In this document: positions 24,008-33,577 of the stretch, piece after piece
How positions within the stretch are numbered: the first letter of the stretch is position 1
Layout: the number at the start of each line of letters is the position of its first letter
NCBI GenBank assembly: GCA_963760965.1
Contig: CAVXEW010000002.1
Span: forward strand, 434,001-498,000
Length of the DNA: 64,000 nt
From: Pararhizobium_B sp963760965
GTDB taxonomy: Bacteria > Pseudomonadota > Alphaproteobacteria > Rhizobiales > Rhizobiaceae
Direction: 5' to 3'
Made by a program: the position numbers and the translations under genes
Notes under the pieces: model-generated
Database searches by the model: none
What the model was told of the DNA's origin: nothing
The model's input: only the letters and a program-made list of their open reading frames with translations

Positions 24008-25858
24008 ATGCCGGAGGCCGTGCCGACCGTAGAGCCCAGTGGCTGGCCAGCGGAGCGCGCCGCGCCGTCGACGACGATGGCGCCTGTCCTGCGCATCGCA
24101 CTTTGCTACACGCTGGTTCCTGCGGCATTCGTGATCGTCCATCACGTCCTGAAGGCCACCGACTACGTCGCCGCCGGCAACGACGACTGGATGAGGCTGG
24201 TCGAGGTGCGGGACCTGCTTGCCGGGCAGAACTGGTTCGACATGCACCAGTACCGGCTCGGCCCGCCCGGCGGGACGCTGATGCACTGGTCGAGGTTCGT
24301 CGATCTGCCGATAGCTGCCCTGATTGCGTTCTTCTCCCTATTCCTGCGGGAGCAGGCCGCCGAGGCCGTCGCGCTGTCGATCTGGCCGGTAGTGACACTC
24401 CTGCCCCTGCTGACGGGCATGGCCCTTGGCGGCTGGCGTCTGGCGGGACGGAGCGGGGCGCATTTCGCTGCCGGCCTGACGGCTCTCTATGTGATCTGCG
24501 TCGGCCGTTTTTCGCCCGGCTCCATCGACCACGACAACGTCCAGATGGCCCTGATGGCCCTCTCGACCGCCATGCTGATCGACCGGCGGTACGAGAGCAG
24601 ATCGTTCGCGATCGCCGGTTTCCTGTGCGGTGCCGCGATCGCGATCGGAGCGGAAACCACGCCGTATGTGGCTGTCATGTGCGCTGCTGCGGCCGGCCTC
24701 TGGGCCTGGGAAGGGCAGGCGATGGCCGGCGCTGCACGGGCATTCGGCCTTTCGCTCGCCGCAACGCTTACGGCGTGCTTCTACGCGACCACGCCACCGA
24801 GCCTGTACTCGACGGTGCAGTGCGACTCCCTCTCGGTCGGCTTCTACGTTCTCGGCACGATTGGTGGCGGCCTGCTGTTCGCCGTGGCCGCATCCACTCT
24901 GTCGAAGCGCTCCAGACCCGAGCGCCTCGCCGCGCTCGCGGGATGCGGCGCGATCATCGCCGCTTGCGTGACGCTCGTGGCGCCACAGTGCCTGCGCGGG
25001 CCCTATGCAGATCTCGACCCGCTCCTCGTGCGGCTCTGGCTCGACCACATTTCCGAGGCCCAGCCCATGCTGGCGGTGTTCCGCCAGGGGCCTTTCACCG
25101 CCAGCGCCTTCTATGCCGGCTCGGTACTGGCGATCGTCGCATGCCTCTGGCAGATCGCGAGGGGCAAGAACCGCCAGACGCATGTCATCCTGCTTGCGCT
25201 CGTAGCGGTCTCTTTCGGCGTGACGGCGGCGCAGGTGCGTGGCAGCCTGTTCTCTACGCTCTTCGCGACTTTCCCGCTGGCCGCCGCGATTGCCGAGATC
25301 CGCGGTCTTCACAGGATCGACCCGCGCAACCTCAAGCTGACCGGGCTCTACGTCGTCCTTACCCTGGCCTCTTCTGCGCCGGTCTGGGCATTCGGCGGCT
25401 CGCTGCTGGAATCTGCGGCGGGAAGCGAGGTCGCGCAGACGAATGCAGCCGGCGCAGCAGGCCATGCCGATTGCCGCGGCGAGGCGGCGATGAAACCACT
25501 GCAAGGCCTCGCGCCGGGCCTCATCGCCGGCCCCTCGAACATGGGCGTGGGGGTCCTGCGCTACTCCAGCCAGCGGGTGCTGGCCGCGCCATACCACCGC
25601 GACGCCGCGGGGCTGACGGCCGCACTGCGGATCGAGATGGCGCCGCCCGCCGAGGCCGAAGCGATGCTGCGCGATTCGCACGTTACGCTCTTCGCGTATT
25701 GTGCGAACGACCCGGAGACGTCCATCGTCGGAGACGCTGCTCCCGAAGGTCTGCTGGCGGACGTCTCGCGCGGCAACGTCCCCTCGTACCTGTCGCTCCT
25801 GCCGGCCAGCGCCGGCGGGCCGGTCCTTTTCTACAGGGTGATGCCGGCGACAAACTAG
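24008..25858 (+). CDS. Polytopic membrane protein, possible GT-C/STT3-like glycosyltransferase
   Basis: A 616-residue protein with about 11-12 hydrophobic segments between residues 25 and 450 and a soluble C-terminal tail of about 150 residues. Acidic motifs sit where GT-C enzymes have catalytic residues: NDDWMRLVEVRDLL (D59, D60) in the first loop, DHDN (D174-N177) in the second, and GAETTPY (E216). This resembles the first-loop Asp, DxD-type and acidic sites of oligosaccharyltransferases such as PglB/STT3, but the WWDYG block was not found. GGAGG precedes the ATG. Function inferred only from architecture; it could act with the nearby GtrA protein. Confidence 0.55.
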   Translation: MPEAVPTVEPSGWPAERAAPSTTMAPVLRIALCYTLVPAAFVIVHHVLKATDYVAAGNDDWMRLVEVRDLLAGQNWFDMHQYRLGPPGGTLMHWSRFVDLPIAALIAFFSLFLREQAAEAVALSIWPVVTLLPLLTGMALGGWRLAGRSGAHFAAGLTALYVICVGRFSPGSIDHDNVQMALMALSTAMLIDRRYESRSFAIAGFLCGAAIAIGAETTPYVAVMCAAAAGLWAWEGQAMAGAARAFGLSLAATLTACFYATTPPSLYSTVQCDSLSVGFYVLGTIGGGLLFAVAASTLSKRSRPERLAALAGCGAIIAACVTLVAPQCLRGPYADLDPLLVRLWLDHISEAQPMLAVFRQGPFTASAFYAGSVLAIVACLWQIARGKNRQTHVILLALVAVSFGVTAAQVRGSLFSTLFATFPLAAAIAEIRGLHRIDPRNLKLTGLYVVLTLASSAPVWAFGGSLLESAAGSEVAQTNAAGAAGHADCRGEAAMKPLQGLAPGLIAGPSNMGVGVLRYSSQRVLAAPYHRDAAGLTAALRIEMAPPAEAEAMLRDSHVTLFAYCANDPETSIVGDAAPEGLLADVSRGNVPSYLSLLPASAGGPVLFYRVMPATN

Positions 25859-25975
25859 CGACCTGCGTGCGCGGAGCCCTATCCTCGCCACAGCCATGCT
25901 CCTATTCTTGATGCAGGTTTGATTCGGTCGGGCCCTTGCGAGGTCCGGTCGACGCAAAGCGGGGATGCGACCGTA

Positions 25976-26995
25976 ATGACGACCTCTTCGCGAAGGAACA
26001 CATTCCTGGCTGCGGCAGCGCTGGTCGCGGGCCTTCTAGCCATCGCCTGCATCGCCTCTCCCGGCGCGCGGGCCGGCGAACCCCTCGCGGCCAAGGCGCT
26101 CTTCGGCGCCAAGATCCTGCCGGCGGCCCTCGCCACGGATTCCATCGGCTTCTACGCCAAGGGCTGCCTCGCGGGCGCGGTCGAACTGCCGGCGACGGGT
26201 CCGACATGGCAGGTGATGCGGCCCTCGCGCAACCGTGCCTGGGGTAATCCGGCGATGATCCGGCTGATCGAGCGGCTGTCGCGCGACGCCGCCGCCAGAG
26301 ACGGCTGGCCGGGGCTCCTCGTCGGCGACATCTCCCAGCCGCGCGGCGGCCCGATGGTGAACGGGCATGCTTCCCACCAGATCGGACTCGACGCGGACGT
26401 CTGGCTGACACCAATGCCGAACCAGGTGCTCTCCGTTTCGCAGCGCGAGACCATGCAGGCGACTTCCATGGTCAGGAAGGGCACGCTGCAGCTCGACCCA
26501 TCTACCTGGACCGACGCGCGCGCCAGGCTGATAATGCGGGCGGCGGGATATCCCGAGGTGCAGAGGATCTTCGTCCACCCGGCAATCAAGAAGCGACTGT
26601 GCGACACCTGGCGCGGCGACCGTTCCGACCTCGGCAAGGTGCGCCCCTACTGGGGCCACATGTCGCACATGCATATCCGCATCAGATGTCCGGGCAATTC
26701 ACCCGACTGCAAGCCGCAGCACGGCATTCCGGCGGGGGACGGCTGCGGCCGCCAGCTCGCCTGGTGGTTCACCGACGAACCCTGGAAGCCGGCGAAGCCT
26801 GGCAGCAAGCCCGCAAAGCCCCGCGCGACGACGCTCGCAGACCTTCCGACCGCGTGCCGGAGGGTGTTGCAGGCTCCCGCTGCAGCCGTGGCGGCGGCCG
26901 ACGCGGGTGCCGGCCTCGCGGCCATGGCCACGGCCCCGGAAGCGCCGCAGGCGACCGATGTGCCAGTGCCCCAACCGCGCCCGGAAAGCCACTGA
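25976..26995 (+). CDS. mepA: Penicillin-insensitive murein endopeptidase
   Basis: A 339-residue exported peptidase that cuts D-alanyl-meso-DAP cross-links in peptidoglycan. The signal peptide spans about 1-27 (cleavage likely after ARA). The LAS/M74 zinc motifs are visible: GHASHQIGLDADVW (His and Asp ligands near 125-138) and HMSHMHIRIRC (near 225). The cysteine-rich loop with CPGNSPDCKPQHG is typical. A Pro/Ala-rich tail of about 60 residues follows. The ATG at 25976 is chosen because it starts the signal peptide; upstream in-frame codons would bury it. Confidence 0.93.
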   Translation: MTTSSRRNTFLAAAALVAGLLAIACIASPGARAGEPLAAKALFGAKILPAALATDSIGFYAKGCLAGAVELPATGPTWQVMRPSRNRAWGNPAMIRLIERLSRDAAARDGWPGLLVGDISQPRGGPMVNGHASHQIGLDADVWLTPMPNQVLSVSQRETMQATSMVRKGTLQLDPSTWTDARARLIMRAAGYPEVQRIFVHPAIKKRLCDTWRGDRSDLGKVRPYWGHMSHMHIRIRCPGNSPDCKPQHGIPAGDGCGRQLAWWFTDEPWKPAKPGSKPAKPRATTLADLPTACRRVLQAPAAAVAAADAGAGLAAMATAPEAPQATDVPVPQPRPESH

Positions 26996-27115
26996 ACCGA
27001 CGCACCCGCCTCCGATTTCAGGCACCCGTTGCTTTCATTGCCGATGGGGTTTGGCTATAGCTCTCTCAGTCGATCGGCCCGCAACGCGTGGCGGGCATTG
27101 CCGGAAGCCTCGAAG

Positions 27116-27496
27116 ATGTCCGATGTGAAATGCATTGCACTGATCGCCCATGATCAGAAAAAGGACGACATGGCGGAATTTGCCCGGGCACACGCCGGGC
27201 AGCTCGAGCATTATGCGATCGTGGCGACCGGCACGACCGGCAGGCGTATCGCGGAGGCTTGCCCGCAGCTCAACGTCAGGCCCCTGAAGAGCGGTCCGCT
27301 CGGCGGCGACCAGCAGATCGGCGCGATGATCGCCACGGGCGAGGTCGACGAGCTCATCTTCTTCGTCGACCCGCTCACCCCGATGCCGCACGACGTCGAC
27401 GTCAAGGCGCTGATGCGCCTGGCGATCGTCTACGACATACCGACGGCGCTCAACCGCGCGACGGCGGAGCACCTATTGATGACCACGGCGGGCTGA
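27116..27496 (+). CDS. mgsA: Methylglyoxal synthase
   Basis: A 126-residue enzyme converting dihydroxyacetone phosphate to methylglyoxal and phosphate. It has IALIAHDQKKDDM (residues 6-18), ATGTTGR (39-45), the SGPLGGDQQIGA phosphate site near 60, and catalytic Asp in FVDPL. MSDVKCIALIAHD is the usual start. It is followed 55 bases on by glk, a neighbourhood common in rhizobia. It offers a glycolytic bypass under phosphate limitation. Confidence 0.95.
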   Translation: MSDVKCIALIAHDQKKDDMAEFARAHAGQLEHYAIVATGTTGRRIAEACPQLNVRPLKSGPLGGDQQIGAMIATGEVDELIFFVDPLTPMPHDVDVKALMRLAIVYDIPTALNRATAEHLLMTTAG

Positions 27497-27551
27497 GAAA
27501 CCGTCGGACGGAAGAATGGCGTCGGCCTGACGCCGAAGGCAGGAGACCAAC

Positions 27552-28577
27552 ATGCGATCGCCACTGGAAACGGACAGCAGCTTCTCCTTTCCGATTCTCA
27601 TTGGCGACATCGGCGGCACCAATGCGCGCTTCGCCGTTCTCGTCGACAACTACGCGGAGCCCAGGAGCTTCCCGATCATCGCCACGGCCGACTTCGAAAC
27701 GATCGACGCGGCCATCCAGACGGCCGTGCTGGACAAGACCTCCGTCCAGCCGAAGACCGCCATCCTGGCCGTCGCCGGCCCGATCGACGGCGACGAGATC
27801 GACCTGACGAATTGTCCCTGGGTCGTCCGCCCGAAGGCGATGATTTCCGGTCTCGGCTTCGAGGACGTCGTCGTCGTCAACGACTTCGAGGCGCAGGCAC
27901 TGGCGGTCGCCTTCATCGAGGACGAGCACCGGGTCAAGATCGGCGGCGGCGAGGTCGACGAGCATTCCTCACGCGTCGTGCTCGGCCCCGGGACGGGGCT
28001 CGGCGTCGCCGGTCTCGTCAACTGCCGGCATACATGGATCCCCGTTCCGGGCGAGGGCGGGCACGTCGACATGGGCCCCCGCACCGCGCGCGACTACGAG
28101 ATCTTCCCGCACCTGGAGACGATCGGGGGCCGGGTATCGGCCGAGCAGGTCCTCTGCGGGCGCGGCCTCGTCAACATCTACACGGCAATCTGCACCGCTG
28201 ACGGGCGGGACCGGCGCCTTTCGACACCCGCGGAAATCACACTCGCCGGATTCGACGCCTCGGATCCGGCCGCGCTGGAGACGGTCTCGCTGTTCGCGAC
28301 ATATCTGGGGCGCGTCGCCGGCGACCTGGCACTGGTGTTCATGGCGCGGGGCGGCGTCTACCTTGCGGGCGGCATCTCGCAGAAGATCCTGGCCGCCCTG
28401 GAGCAACCCGAGTTCCGGGCGAACTTCGAGGACAAGGAGCCGCACGGCGCGCTGATGCGCTCCATGCCGACATATGTCGTGACGCATCCGCTCGCCGCTC
28501 TCTCCGGCCTCGCCGCCTATGCCCGCACGCCGGTGCGCTTCGGAGTGACGACCGACGGACGCCGCTGGAGGGCATAG
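27552..28577 (+). CDS. glk: Glucokinase
   Basis: A 341-residue ATP-dependent hexokinase of the E. coli Glk family. Phosphate-1 motif LIGDIGGTNARF is at 16-27; the sugar-binding VVVNDFEAQALA is near 108 with catalytic Asp; PGTGLGVAG (phosphate 2) near 144; and the PGEGGHVD motif near 165. AGGCAGGAG lies before the ATG. With mgsA upstream and gpmA downstream, this region carries several glycolysis-linked genes. Confidence 0.96.
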   Translation: MRSPLETDSSFSFPILIGDIGGTNARFAVLVDNYAEPRSFPIIATADFETIDAAIQTAVLDKTSVQPKTAILAVAGPIDGDEIDLTNCPWVVRPKAMISGLGFEDVVVVNDFEAQALAVAFIEDEHRVKIGGGEVDEHSSRVVLGPGTGLGVAGLVNCRHTWIPVPGEGGHVDMGPRTARDYEIFPHLETIGGRVSAEQVLCGRGLVNIYTAICTADGRDRRLSTPAEITLAGFDASDPAALETVSLFATYLGRVAGDLALVFMARGGVYLAGGISQKILAALEQPEFRANFEDKEPHGALMRSMPTYVVTHPLAALSGLAAYARTPVRFGVTTDGRRWRA

Positions 28578-28621
28578 TCAAGGCGGCGCGGAACCACTAT
28601 AGAGCCCCCTCGAGAGAGTGA

Positions 28622-30493
28622 GTGGCCGCCGTTCTCGCGGCCGGGATGGTGTGCTTGTTCGGAAGACGCAGAAAAGAACGGCGGGTGGATCCGGATGCGC
28701 TGCTCGGCATTCTGAAGCGGATCATATCGGAGAACGGCAGGGACTACGTGAGGACGTATGCGTTCGCGGTCGTCTGCCTGGCGGTCGTCGCCGGATCGAC
28801 GGCGTTCACGGCCTGGATCATGCAGGACGTGGTGGACGAGGCCTTCGCTCGACAGCGCGCAGACCTGGTATGGATCATCTGCCTGTCCATACTCGTCGCT
28901 TTCATCCTGCGCGGGGTGGCTTCCTACGGCCAGGCGATCGCGCTGGCGCGGGTGGGCAACAATCTTATCGCGCGCTACCAGCGACGGCTCTACGAGCACC
29001 TGATGAAACTCAGCGTCGGATATTTCAGCGAGGCCCGCTCGGCGCAGATTTCCGCACAGATCAGCCAGAATGTCGCCGGCATCAGGGACGTGATGAACCT
29101 TACCGTGACGTCCCTGGCACGCGACGTCCTGACGCTGATCGCGCTGGTCGCGGTCATGATCGAGCGCGATCCGTTGCTTTCGGCCTTCACCTTTCTGGTC
29201 GGCCCGCCGGTACTCTACGCCCTGCGCTACATTTCCAAGCGGTTGCGCAGTGCCACCCGCGACGCCGTGGTAATCAACAGCCAGGTCCTGGGAGCCATGC
29301 AGGAGACGGTGCAGGGCATCACCATCGTGAAGGCCTTCACGATGGAGCCGCAGCTTGCCGCGCGCGTGGAGAAACTGATCGTCGCCGCCGAGCAGAAGGC
29401 CAACCGCATCGTCAACCTCACGGAGAGGACCTCTCCCCTCACCGAGACGCTGGCCGGATTCGCCATCTCCGGCGTCCTTGCCTACGCGGCTTACAACACG
29501 ATCTATCGGGGCATACTCCCGGGCGCATTCTTCTCCTTCGTCACCGCGCTGCTGCTCGCCTACGATCCGGCACGCAAGCTGGCCCGGCTGCAGGTGACGA
29601 TGGAGCGGGCGATGGTCAACGCCCGGATGATCTACGAGATCCTCGATACGGAACCGAACCAGCCCGACGCGCCGGACGCGCCGGACCTCGATGTCGACGG
29701 GGGGCAGATCGAGCTTCGCGACGTCTCGTTCAGCTACGGCGGCACAAGCCGCGTTCTCGACCGGGTCAGTTTCGCGGCCGAAGCCGGCCGCACCACGGCG
29801 CTCGTCGGGCCGTCCGGCGCCGGCAAGTCGACGGTTATCGCCCTCATCCCTCGCTTCTACGACCCGGTTGAAGGCCAGGTCCTGATCGACGGCCAGGACA
29901 TCTCGAAGGTCACCAAGCGCTCACTTCGTCGCCAGATCGCCTATGTGTCGCAGCAGGCCTACATGTTCGAGGGCACGATCCGCGACAACATCCGCTACGG
30001 CCGGCCGGACGCGACAGACGCGGAGATCGAGGAAGCCGCACGGCTCGCCCATGCGCACGACTTCATCCTCGCCCAGCCGGAGGGCTACGAAACTCCCGTC
30101 GGCGAGAACGGCGTGACGCTTTCCGGCGGCCAGCGACAGCGTCTTTCGATCGCCCGGGCACTGGTGCGCAACGCGCCCATCCTGCTACTGGACGAAGCGA
30201 CTTCGGCGCTCGACACGGAGTCCGAGACGATGGTGCAGAAGGCTCTCGACAGGGCAATGGAAGGGCGCACGGTGCTCGTCATCGCGCACCGGCTGTCGAC
30301 GATCGCGCGCGCCGACAGGATTGTCGTCATGCAGGACGGTCAGGTGGCGGAGCAGGGCCGGCACGAAGATCTGGCGGGGCGGAAGGACGGGCTCTACGCC
30401 CGCTTCCACCGGATGCAGTCGCTCGGCCTGCCGCCGGGCGAGGCCATCGACGCTGCCGCCTCGGAACCAAGCAGACGGAAGGAATCTCCATGA
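28622..30493 (+). CDS. ABC transporter, fused permease and ATPase (MsbA-like exporter)
   Basis: A 623-residue half transporter. Six membrane helices lie at about 45-330. The ATPase has Walker A VGPSGAGKST (395-404), the Q-loop VSQQAYMFEGTIRDN, signature LSGGQRQRLSIARAL, Walker B ILLLDEATSALD and the switch His in IAHRLS. Likely a homodimeric exporter of lipid or a hydrophobic compound. GTG 28622 has GAGAG seven bases upstream; ATG 28646 is an alternative. Its stop overlaps the dapB start by four bases (ATGA), so the two are coupled. Confidence 0.92.
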   Translation: MAAVLAAGMVCLFGRRRKERRVDPDALLGILKRIISENGRDYVRTYAFAVVCLAVVAGSTAFTAWIMQDVVDEAFARQRADLVWIICLSILVAFILRGVASYGQAIALARVGNNLIARYQRRLYEHLMKLSVGYFSEARSAQISAQISQNVAGIRDVMNLTVTSLARDVLTLIALVAVMIERDPLLSAFTFLVGPPVLYALRYISKRLRSATRDAVVINSQVLGAMQETVQGITIVKAFTMEPQLAARVEKLIVAAEQKANRIVNLTERTSPLTETLAGFAISGVLAYAAYNTIYRGILPGAFFSFVTALLLAYDPARKLARLQVTMERAMVNARMIYEILDTEPNQPDAPDAPDLDVDGGQIELRDVSFSYGGTSRVLDRVSFAAEAGRTTALVGPSGAGKSTVIALIPRFYDPVEGQVLIDGQDISKVTKRSLRRQIAYVSQQAYMFEGTIRDNIRYGRPDATDAEIEEAARLAHAHDFILAQPEGYETPVGENGVTLSGGQRQRLSIARALVRNAPILLLDEATSALDTESETMVQKALDRAMEGRTVLVIAHRLSTIARADRIVVMQDGQVAEQGRHEDLAGRKDGLYARFHRMQSLGLPPGEAIDAAASEPSRRKESP

Positions 30494-31320
30494 GCCAGAC
30501 GGGAACCAACGCGGACATGGGCCTGGTCGTGGTCGGTGCGGCCGGCCGGATGGGGCAGACACTCGTGCGCACCATCTGCGAAATGGAAGGGGTGCGGCTC
30601 GCAGGCGCCGTCGAGCGCTCGGGGTCGGAAACCTGCGGCAGGGACGCAGGTGAAATCGCGGGGCTCGGCAGGCTCGGCGTAACGATCACCGACGACCCGC
30701 TGCCGGTGTTCGCAGAGGCCGAGGGCGTGCTCGACTTCACCGTACCCGCCGCGACGGTGGAGTTCGCCGGGCTGGCCGCGCAAGCCCGCATCGTCCATGT
30801 GATCGGCACGACCGGCTGCAGTTCCGACGACGACGCCGCCATACGGGCGGCGGCGCGCCACGCCCGGATCGTCAAATCCGGGAACATGAGCCTCGGCGTC
30901 AACCTGCTGGCCGTGCTCGTGCGCCAGGCGGCAAGGGCGCTCGACGAGGACTGGGACATCGAGGTCCTGGAGATGCACCATCGCCACAAGGTGGACGCGC
31001 CCTCGGGAACGGCCCTGCTTCTGGGACAGGCAGCCGCCGACGGCCGGAAAGTCGATCTCGGCGACAGTTCGGTACGGGTACGCGACGGTCACACCGGCCC
31101 GCGCGAGCGGGGGACGATCGGCTTCGCGACACTGCGCGGCGGGTCGGTCGTCGGCGAGCATTCGGTGATCTTCGCCGGCGAGGGCGAGCGCGTCGAACTT
31201 GCGCACAAGGCCGGAGACCGTTCCATCTTCGCCCGCGGCGCCGTCAAGGCCGCGCTATGGGCGCGCGGACGCAAGCCCGGCCACTATTCCATGCTCGACG
31301 TGCTCGGGCTCTCAGCCTAA
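30490..31320 (+). CDS. dapB: 4-hydroxy-tetrahydrodipicolinate reductase
   Basis: A 276-residue NAD(P)H-dependent enzyme of lysine/diaminopimelate synthesis. VVGAAGRMGQTL (about 14-25) is the nucleotide loop; GTTGCSSDD near 102; and the catalytic EMHHRHKVDAPSGTA block near 160 supplies His and Lys. GNMSLGVNLL is also characteristic. It overlaps the ABC exporter stop by four bases. The order glk - ABC - dapB - gpmA is familiar from rhizobia. Confidence 0.97.
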   Translation: MSQTGTNADMGLVVVGAAGRMGQTLVRTICEMEGVRLAGAVERSGSETCGRDAGEIAGLGRLGVTITDDPLPVFAEAEGVLDFTVPAATVEFAGLAAQARIVHVIGTTGCSSDDDAAIRAAARHARIVKSGNMSLGVNLLAVLVRQAARALDEDWDIEVLEMHHRHKVDAPSGTALLLGQAAADGRKVDLGDSSVRVRDGHTGPRERGTIGFATLRGGSVVGEHSVIFAGEGERVELAHKAGDRSIFARGAVKAALWARGRKPGHYSMLDVLGLSA

Positions 31321-31356
31321 CCTCTTACAACGCCTTCAGAACCGAGGAACGCCATC

Positions 31357-31992
31357 ATGTCCGGAACCCTTGTCCTTGTCCGCCACGGCCAGAGCGAATG
31401 GAACCTGAAGAACCTCTTCACCGGCTGGAAGGACCCCGGGCTGACGGAGCTCGGCGTCAGGGAGGCCGAGGACGGTGCCAGGGCGCTCAAGGACTACGGT
31501 ATCACCTTCGACATCGCCTATACCTCCGTTCTTTCGCGGGCGCAGAAGACCTGCGAGATCATCCTCGACATCATCGGCCAGAGCGGTCTGCAGACGATCA
31601 GGGACCAGGCACTGAACGAGCGCGACTACGGGGACCTGGCGGGCCTCAACAAGGACGACGCCCGCGCAAAATGGGGTGAGGAGCAGGTACACATCTGGCG
31701 CCGCTCCTACGACGTGCCGCCGCCGGGCGGCGAGAGCCTCAAGGACACGGGCGCCCGCGTATGGCCCTACTACATGACCGAGATCCTGCCCCGCGTGCTG
31801 CGAGGCGAGAAGGTGCTCGTCGCCGCACACGGCAATTCGCTGCGCGCCCTCGTAATGGTGCTCGACCGGCTAAGCCGGGAAGAGGTGCTGAAGCTCAACC
31901 TCGCGACGGGAGTACCCATGGTTTACAAGCTCAAGGCGGATTCGACCGTGGCCTCCAAGGAAGTGCTCGGCGACATGTCGGCGGCCCACTAG
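31357..31992 (+). CDS. gpmA: 2,3-bisphosphoglycerate-dependent phosphoglycerate mutase
   Basis: A 211-residue cytosolic glycolytic enzyme. LVRHGQSEWNLKNLFTGW includes the phosphohistidine H10; the ERDYGDLAGL block is near 87 and the second His is in VLVAAHGNSLRALV near 158. It is shorter than the E. coli enzyme (about 250), as is typical of alphaproteobacterial GpmA. It starts 36 bases after dapB and is probably in the same transcript. Confidence 0.95.
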   Translation: MSGTLVLVRHGQSEWNLKNLFTGWKDPGLTELGVREAEDGARALKDYGITFDIAYTSVLSRAQKTCEIILDIIGQSGLQTIRDQALNERDYGDLAGLNKDDARAKWGEEQVHIWRRSYDVPPPGGESLKDTGARVWPYYMTEILPRVLRGEKVLVAAHGNSLRALVMVLDRLSREEVLKLNLATGVPMVYKLKADSTVASKEVLGDMSAAH

Positions 31993-32081
31993 ACGAGTTC
32001 GGCCTTCCGCCGGACCAGCAGTCCGGGCCACCGAGCGAAAGCGGAATTCGCCTTCACCCGAGGGCAGCGCGCGGTCGCGCC

Positions 32082-32972
32082 TTACGAGCGGCCAAGCGTG
32101 GTCTCGACCTGTCCCCTCTCCCAGCCGAGCATGGCGCGCTTTCGCGTGAGGCCCCAGTGATAGCCCGTCAGCGCCCCGGACTTGCCGACCGCCCGATGAC
32201 ACGGCACCACGAAGGAGAGCGGGTTCGCCCCGACGGCGGCACCGACCGCGCGGGCGGCAGACGGCTTGCCGACGGTGCAGGCGATGTCGGAATAGGTCTG
32301 CGCGCCGCCGAGCGGTATCTGCAATAGCGCCTGCCAGACACGGACCTGGAAATCCGTACCGATCATCACGACCCGCAAGGGTTCTTCGGCCCGCCAGCGG
32401 GCGGGGTCGAAGACGCGCCTGGCGTAGGGAGCCGTCGCCGCTTGGTCGGCGAGATAGGTGGCCCGCGGCCATCGCCCGGCCATGTCGTCGAAGGCGGCCT
32501 GTTCCCCGCCCGAATCGGCAAATGCAAGCCCCGCCATGCCGCGCGCCGTCACCATCACCAGGGCGGTCCCGAAGGGCGAGGCATGATAGCCGTAACGGAT
32601 CGTCAATCCCTCGCCGCGCGCCTTCCATGCGCCGGGAGACATCGCCTCATGCGTCACGAAGAGATCGTGCAGCCGCCCCGGGCCGGAATAACCGACCTCG
32701 AGGCTGGCATCGAGCAACGGCATCTTCTCAGCCAGCAGATGCTTGGCGCGCTCCAGCGTGACGGCCTGCAGGAAGGCCTTCGGCGACAGCCCCGCCCAGC
32801 GGGTGAAGACTTTCTGCAGCTGGGTCGGCGACTGGCCGAGCTCGGCAGCAATGTTTTCAAGCGTCGGCTGCGCTCGGTAACGGGTCGAAATGAGCTCGAT
32901 GACGCGGCGAACCGTGTCATAGTCGCCGCCCTTCGGGGTGATGTCCTTGTGGATGGCTGCGGCCATGTTCAT
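32082..32972 (-). CDS. AraC-type / O6-methylguanine-DNA methyltransferase fusion (Ada-like, lacking the N-terminal zinc domain)
   Basis: A 296-residue protein. Residues about 15-120 form an AraC-type double helix-turn-helix (QSPTQLQKVFTRWAGLSPKAFLQ, then LEVGYSGPGRLHDLFV). About 125-290 is an alkyltransferase with the acceptor cysteine C258 in VVPCHRAVG, preceded by QVRVWQALLQIPLG and followed by TGYHWGLTRKRAML. The Ada N-terminal methylphosphotriester zinc domain is missing, so it may repair O6-alkylguanine and bind DNA but cannot sense phosphotriester damage like E. coli Ada. AAGGAGC supports ATG 32972. Confidence 0.92.
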   Translation of the reverse strand: MNMAAAIHKDITPKGGDYDTVRRVIELISTRYRAQPTLENIAAELGQSPTQLQKVFTRWAGLSPKAFLQAVTLERAKHLLAEKMPLLDASLEVGYSGPGRLHDLFVTHEAMSPGAWKARGEGLTIRYGYHASPFGTALVMVTARGMAGLAFADSGGEQAAFDDMAGRWPRATYLADQAATAPYARRVFDPARWRAEEPLRVVMIGTDFQVRVWQALLQIPLGGAQTYSDIACTVGKPSAARAVGAAVGANPLSFVVPCHRAVGKSGALTGYHWGLTRKRAMLGWERGQVETTLGRS

Positions 32973-33057
32973 GAGCTTGCTCCTTCGACCGCGATCAGAC
33001 ACCAGGGATGCGCCGTTCGCCACCCGATTCTTGCCGGACCGGGAGGAACCTTCGGCT

Positions 33058-33555
33058 CTAACGGCCCCTGACCTTCGCCAGCGCCAGCGAAAAGGCAGAC
33101 GCGAAGGTCTCGCGGTCCGCCGGGTTCAGGAACGAGCCGACGTCGGTCGACCGGCCTTCACCGGAAACCTGCATGCCGGTAATGCCGATCTCGTCGTGGC
33201 GGGCGACGCGGAAGCGCGCCCAGAACGGATTGAAGAGATATTCGGTGCGCCGGCCTGAGGGCGCGAACTTTCGGATCTCGAGGAGCGTGCGCGACACGCG
33301 CACCTCCTCGCGGGCGCGCGCGGCGCGGAAATTGAAGCAGAAGGCACCGAAAAGCAAAGCGATGTCGAGGCCACAGAAGCCGAAGACCGGCCATGCGCCC
33401 GCCATCAGGAAGATGAACCCGTTGACGAGGCAGATGCCGCCGAAGACGAACATCAGGATGGCGAAGCCGCGACGGCCGAGCGAGCGATGCGGCGTCAGCA
33501 GCGCCTCGAAAACCGCCCTTTCGTTGATGTCCTCGTCCGGATTGCGCTCGCTCAT
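33058..33555 (-). CDS. DUF2244 domain membrane protein
   Basis: A 165-residue protein with two adjacent hydrophobic segments (about 31-50 and 56-75) in an N-terminal hairpin, then a soluble C-terminal domain with LFNPFWARFRVARHDEIGI, typical of DUF2244. This family is conserved in alphaproteobacteria without a known function. Its start codon is practically back to back with nth (first possible nth ATG overlaps it in CATG), leaving no room for ordinary promoters between them. Confidence 0.88.
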   Translation of the reverse strand: MSERNPDEDINERAVFEALLTPHRSLGRRGFAILMFVFGGICLVNGFIFLMAGAWPVFGFCGLDIALLFGAFCFNFRAARAREEVRVSRTLLEIRKFAPSGRRTEYLFNPFWARFRVARHDEIGITGMQVSGEGRSTDVGSFLNPADRETFASAFSLALAKVRGR

Positions 33556-33577
33556 GGCAGATGATTATAGAGTGGAC

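Noticed and set aside
24338..25957. 539-residue minus-strand frame opposite the GT-C-like gene
   Set aside because: Typical high-GC shadow; the plus strand gives a coherent membrane protein with hydrophobic periodicity and a good ribosome site.
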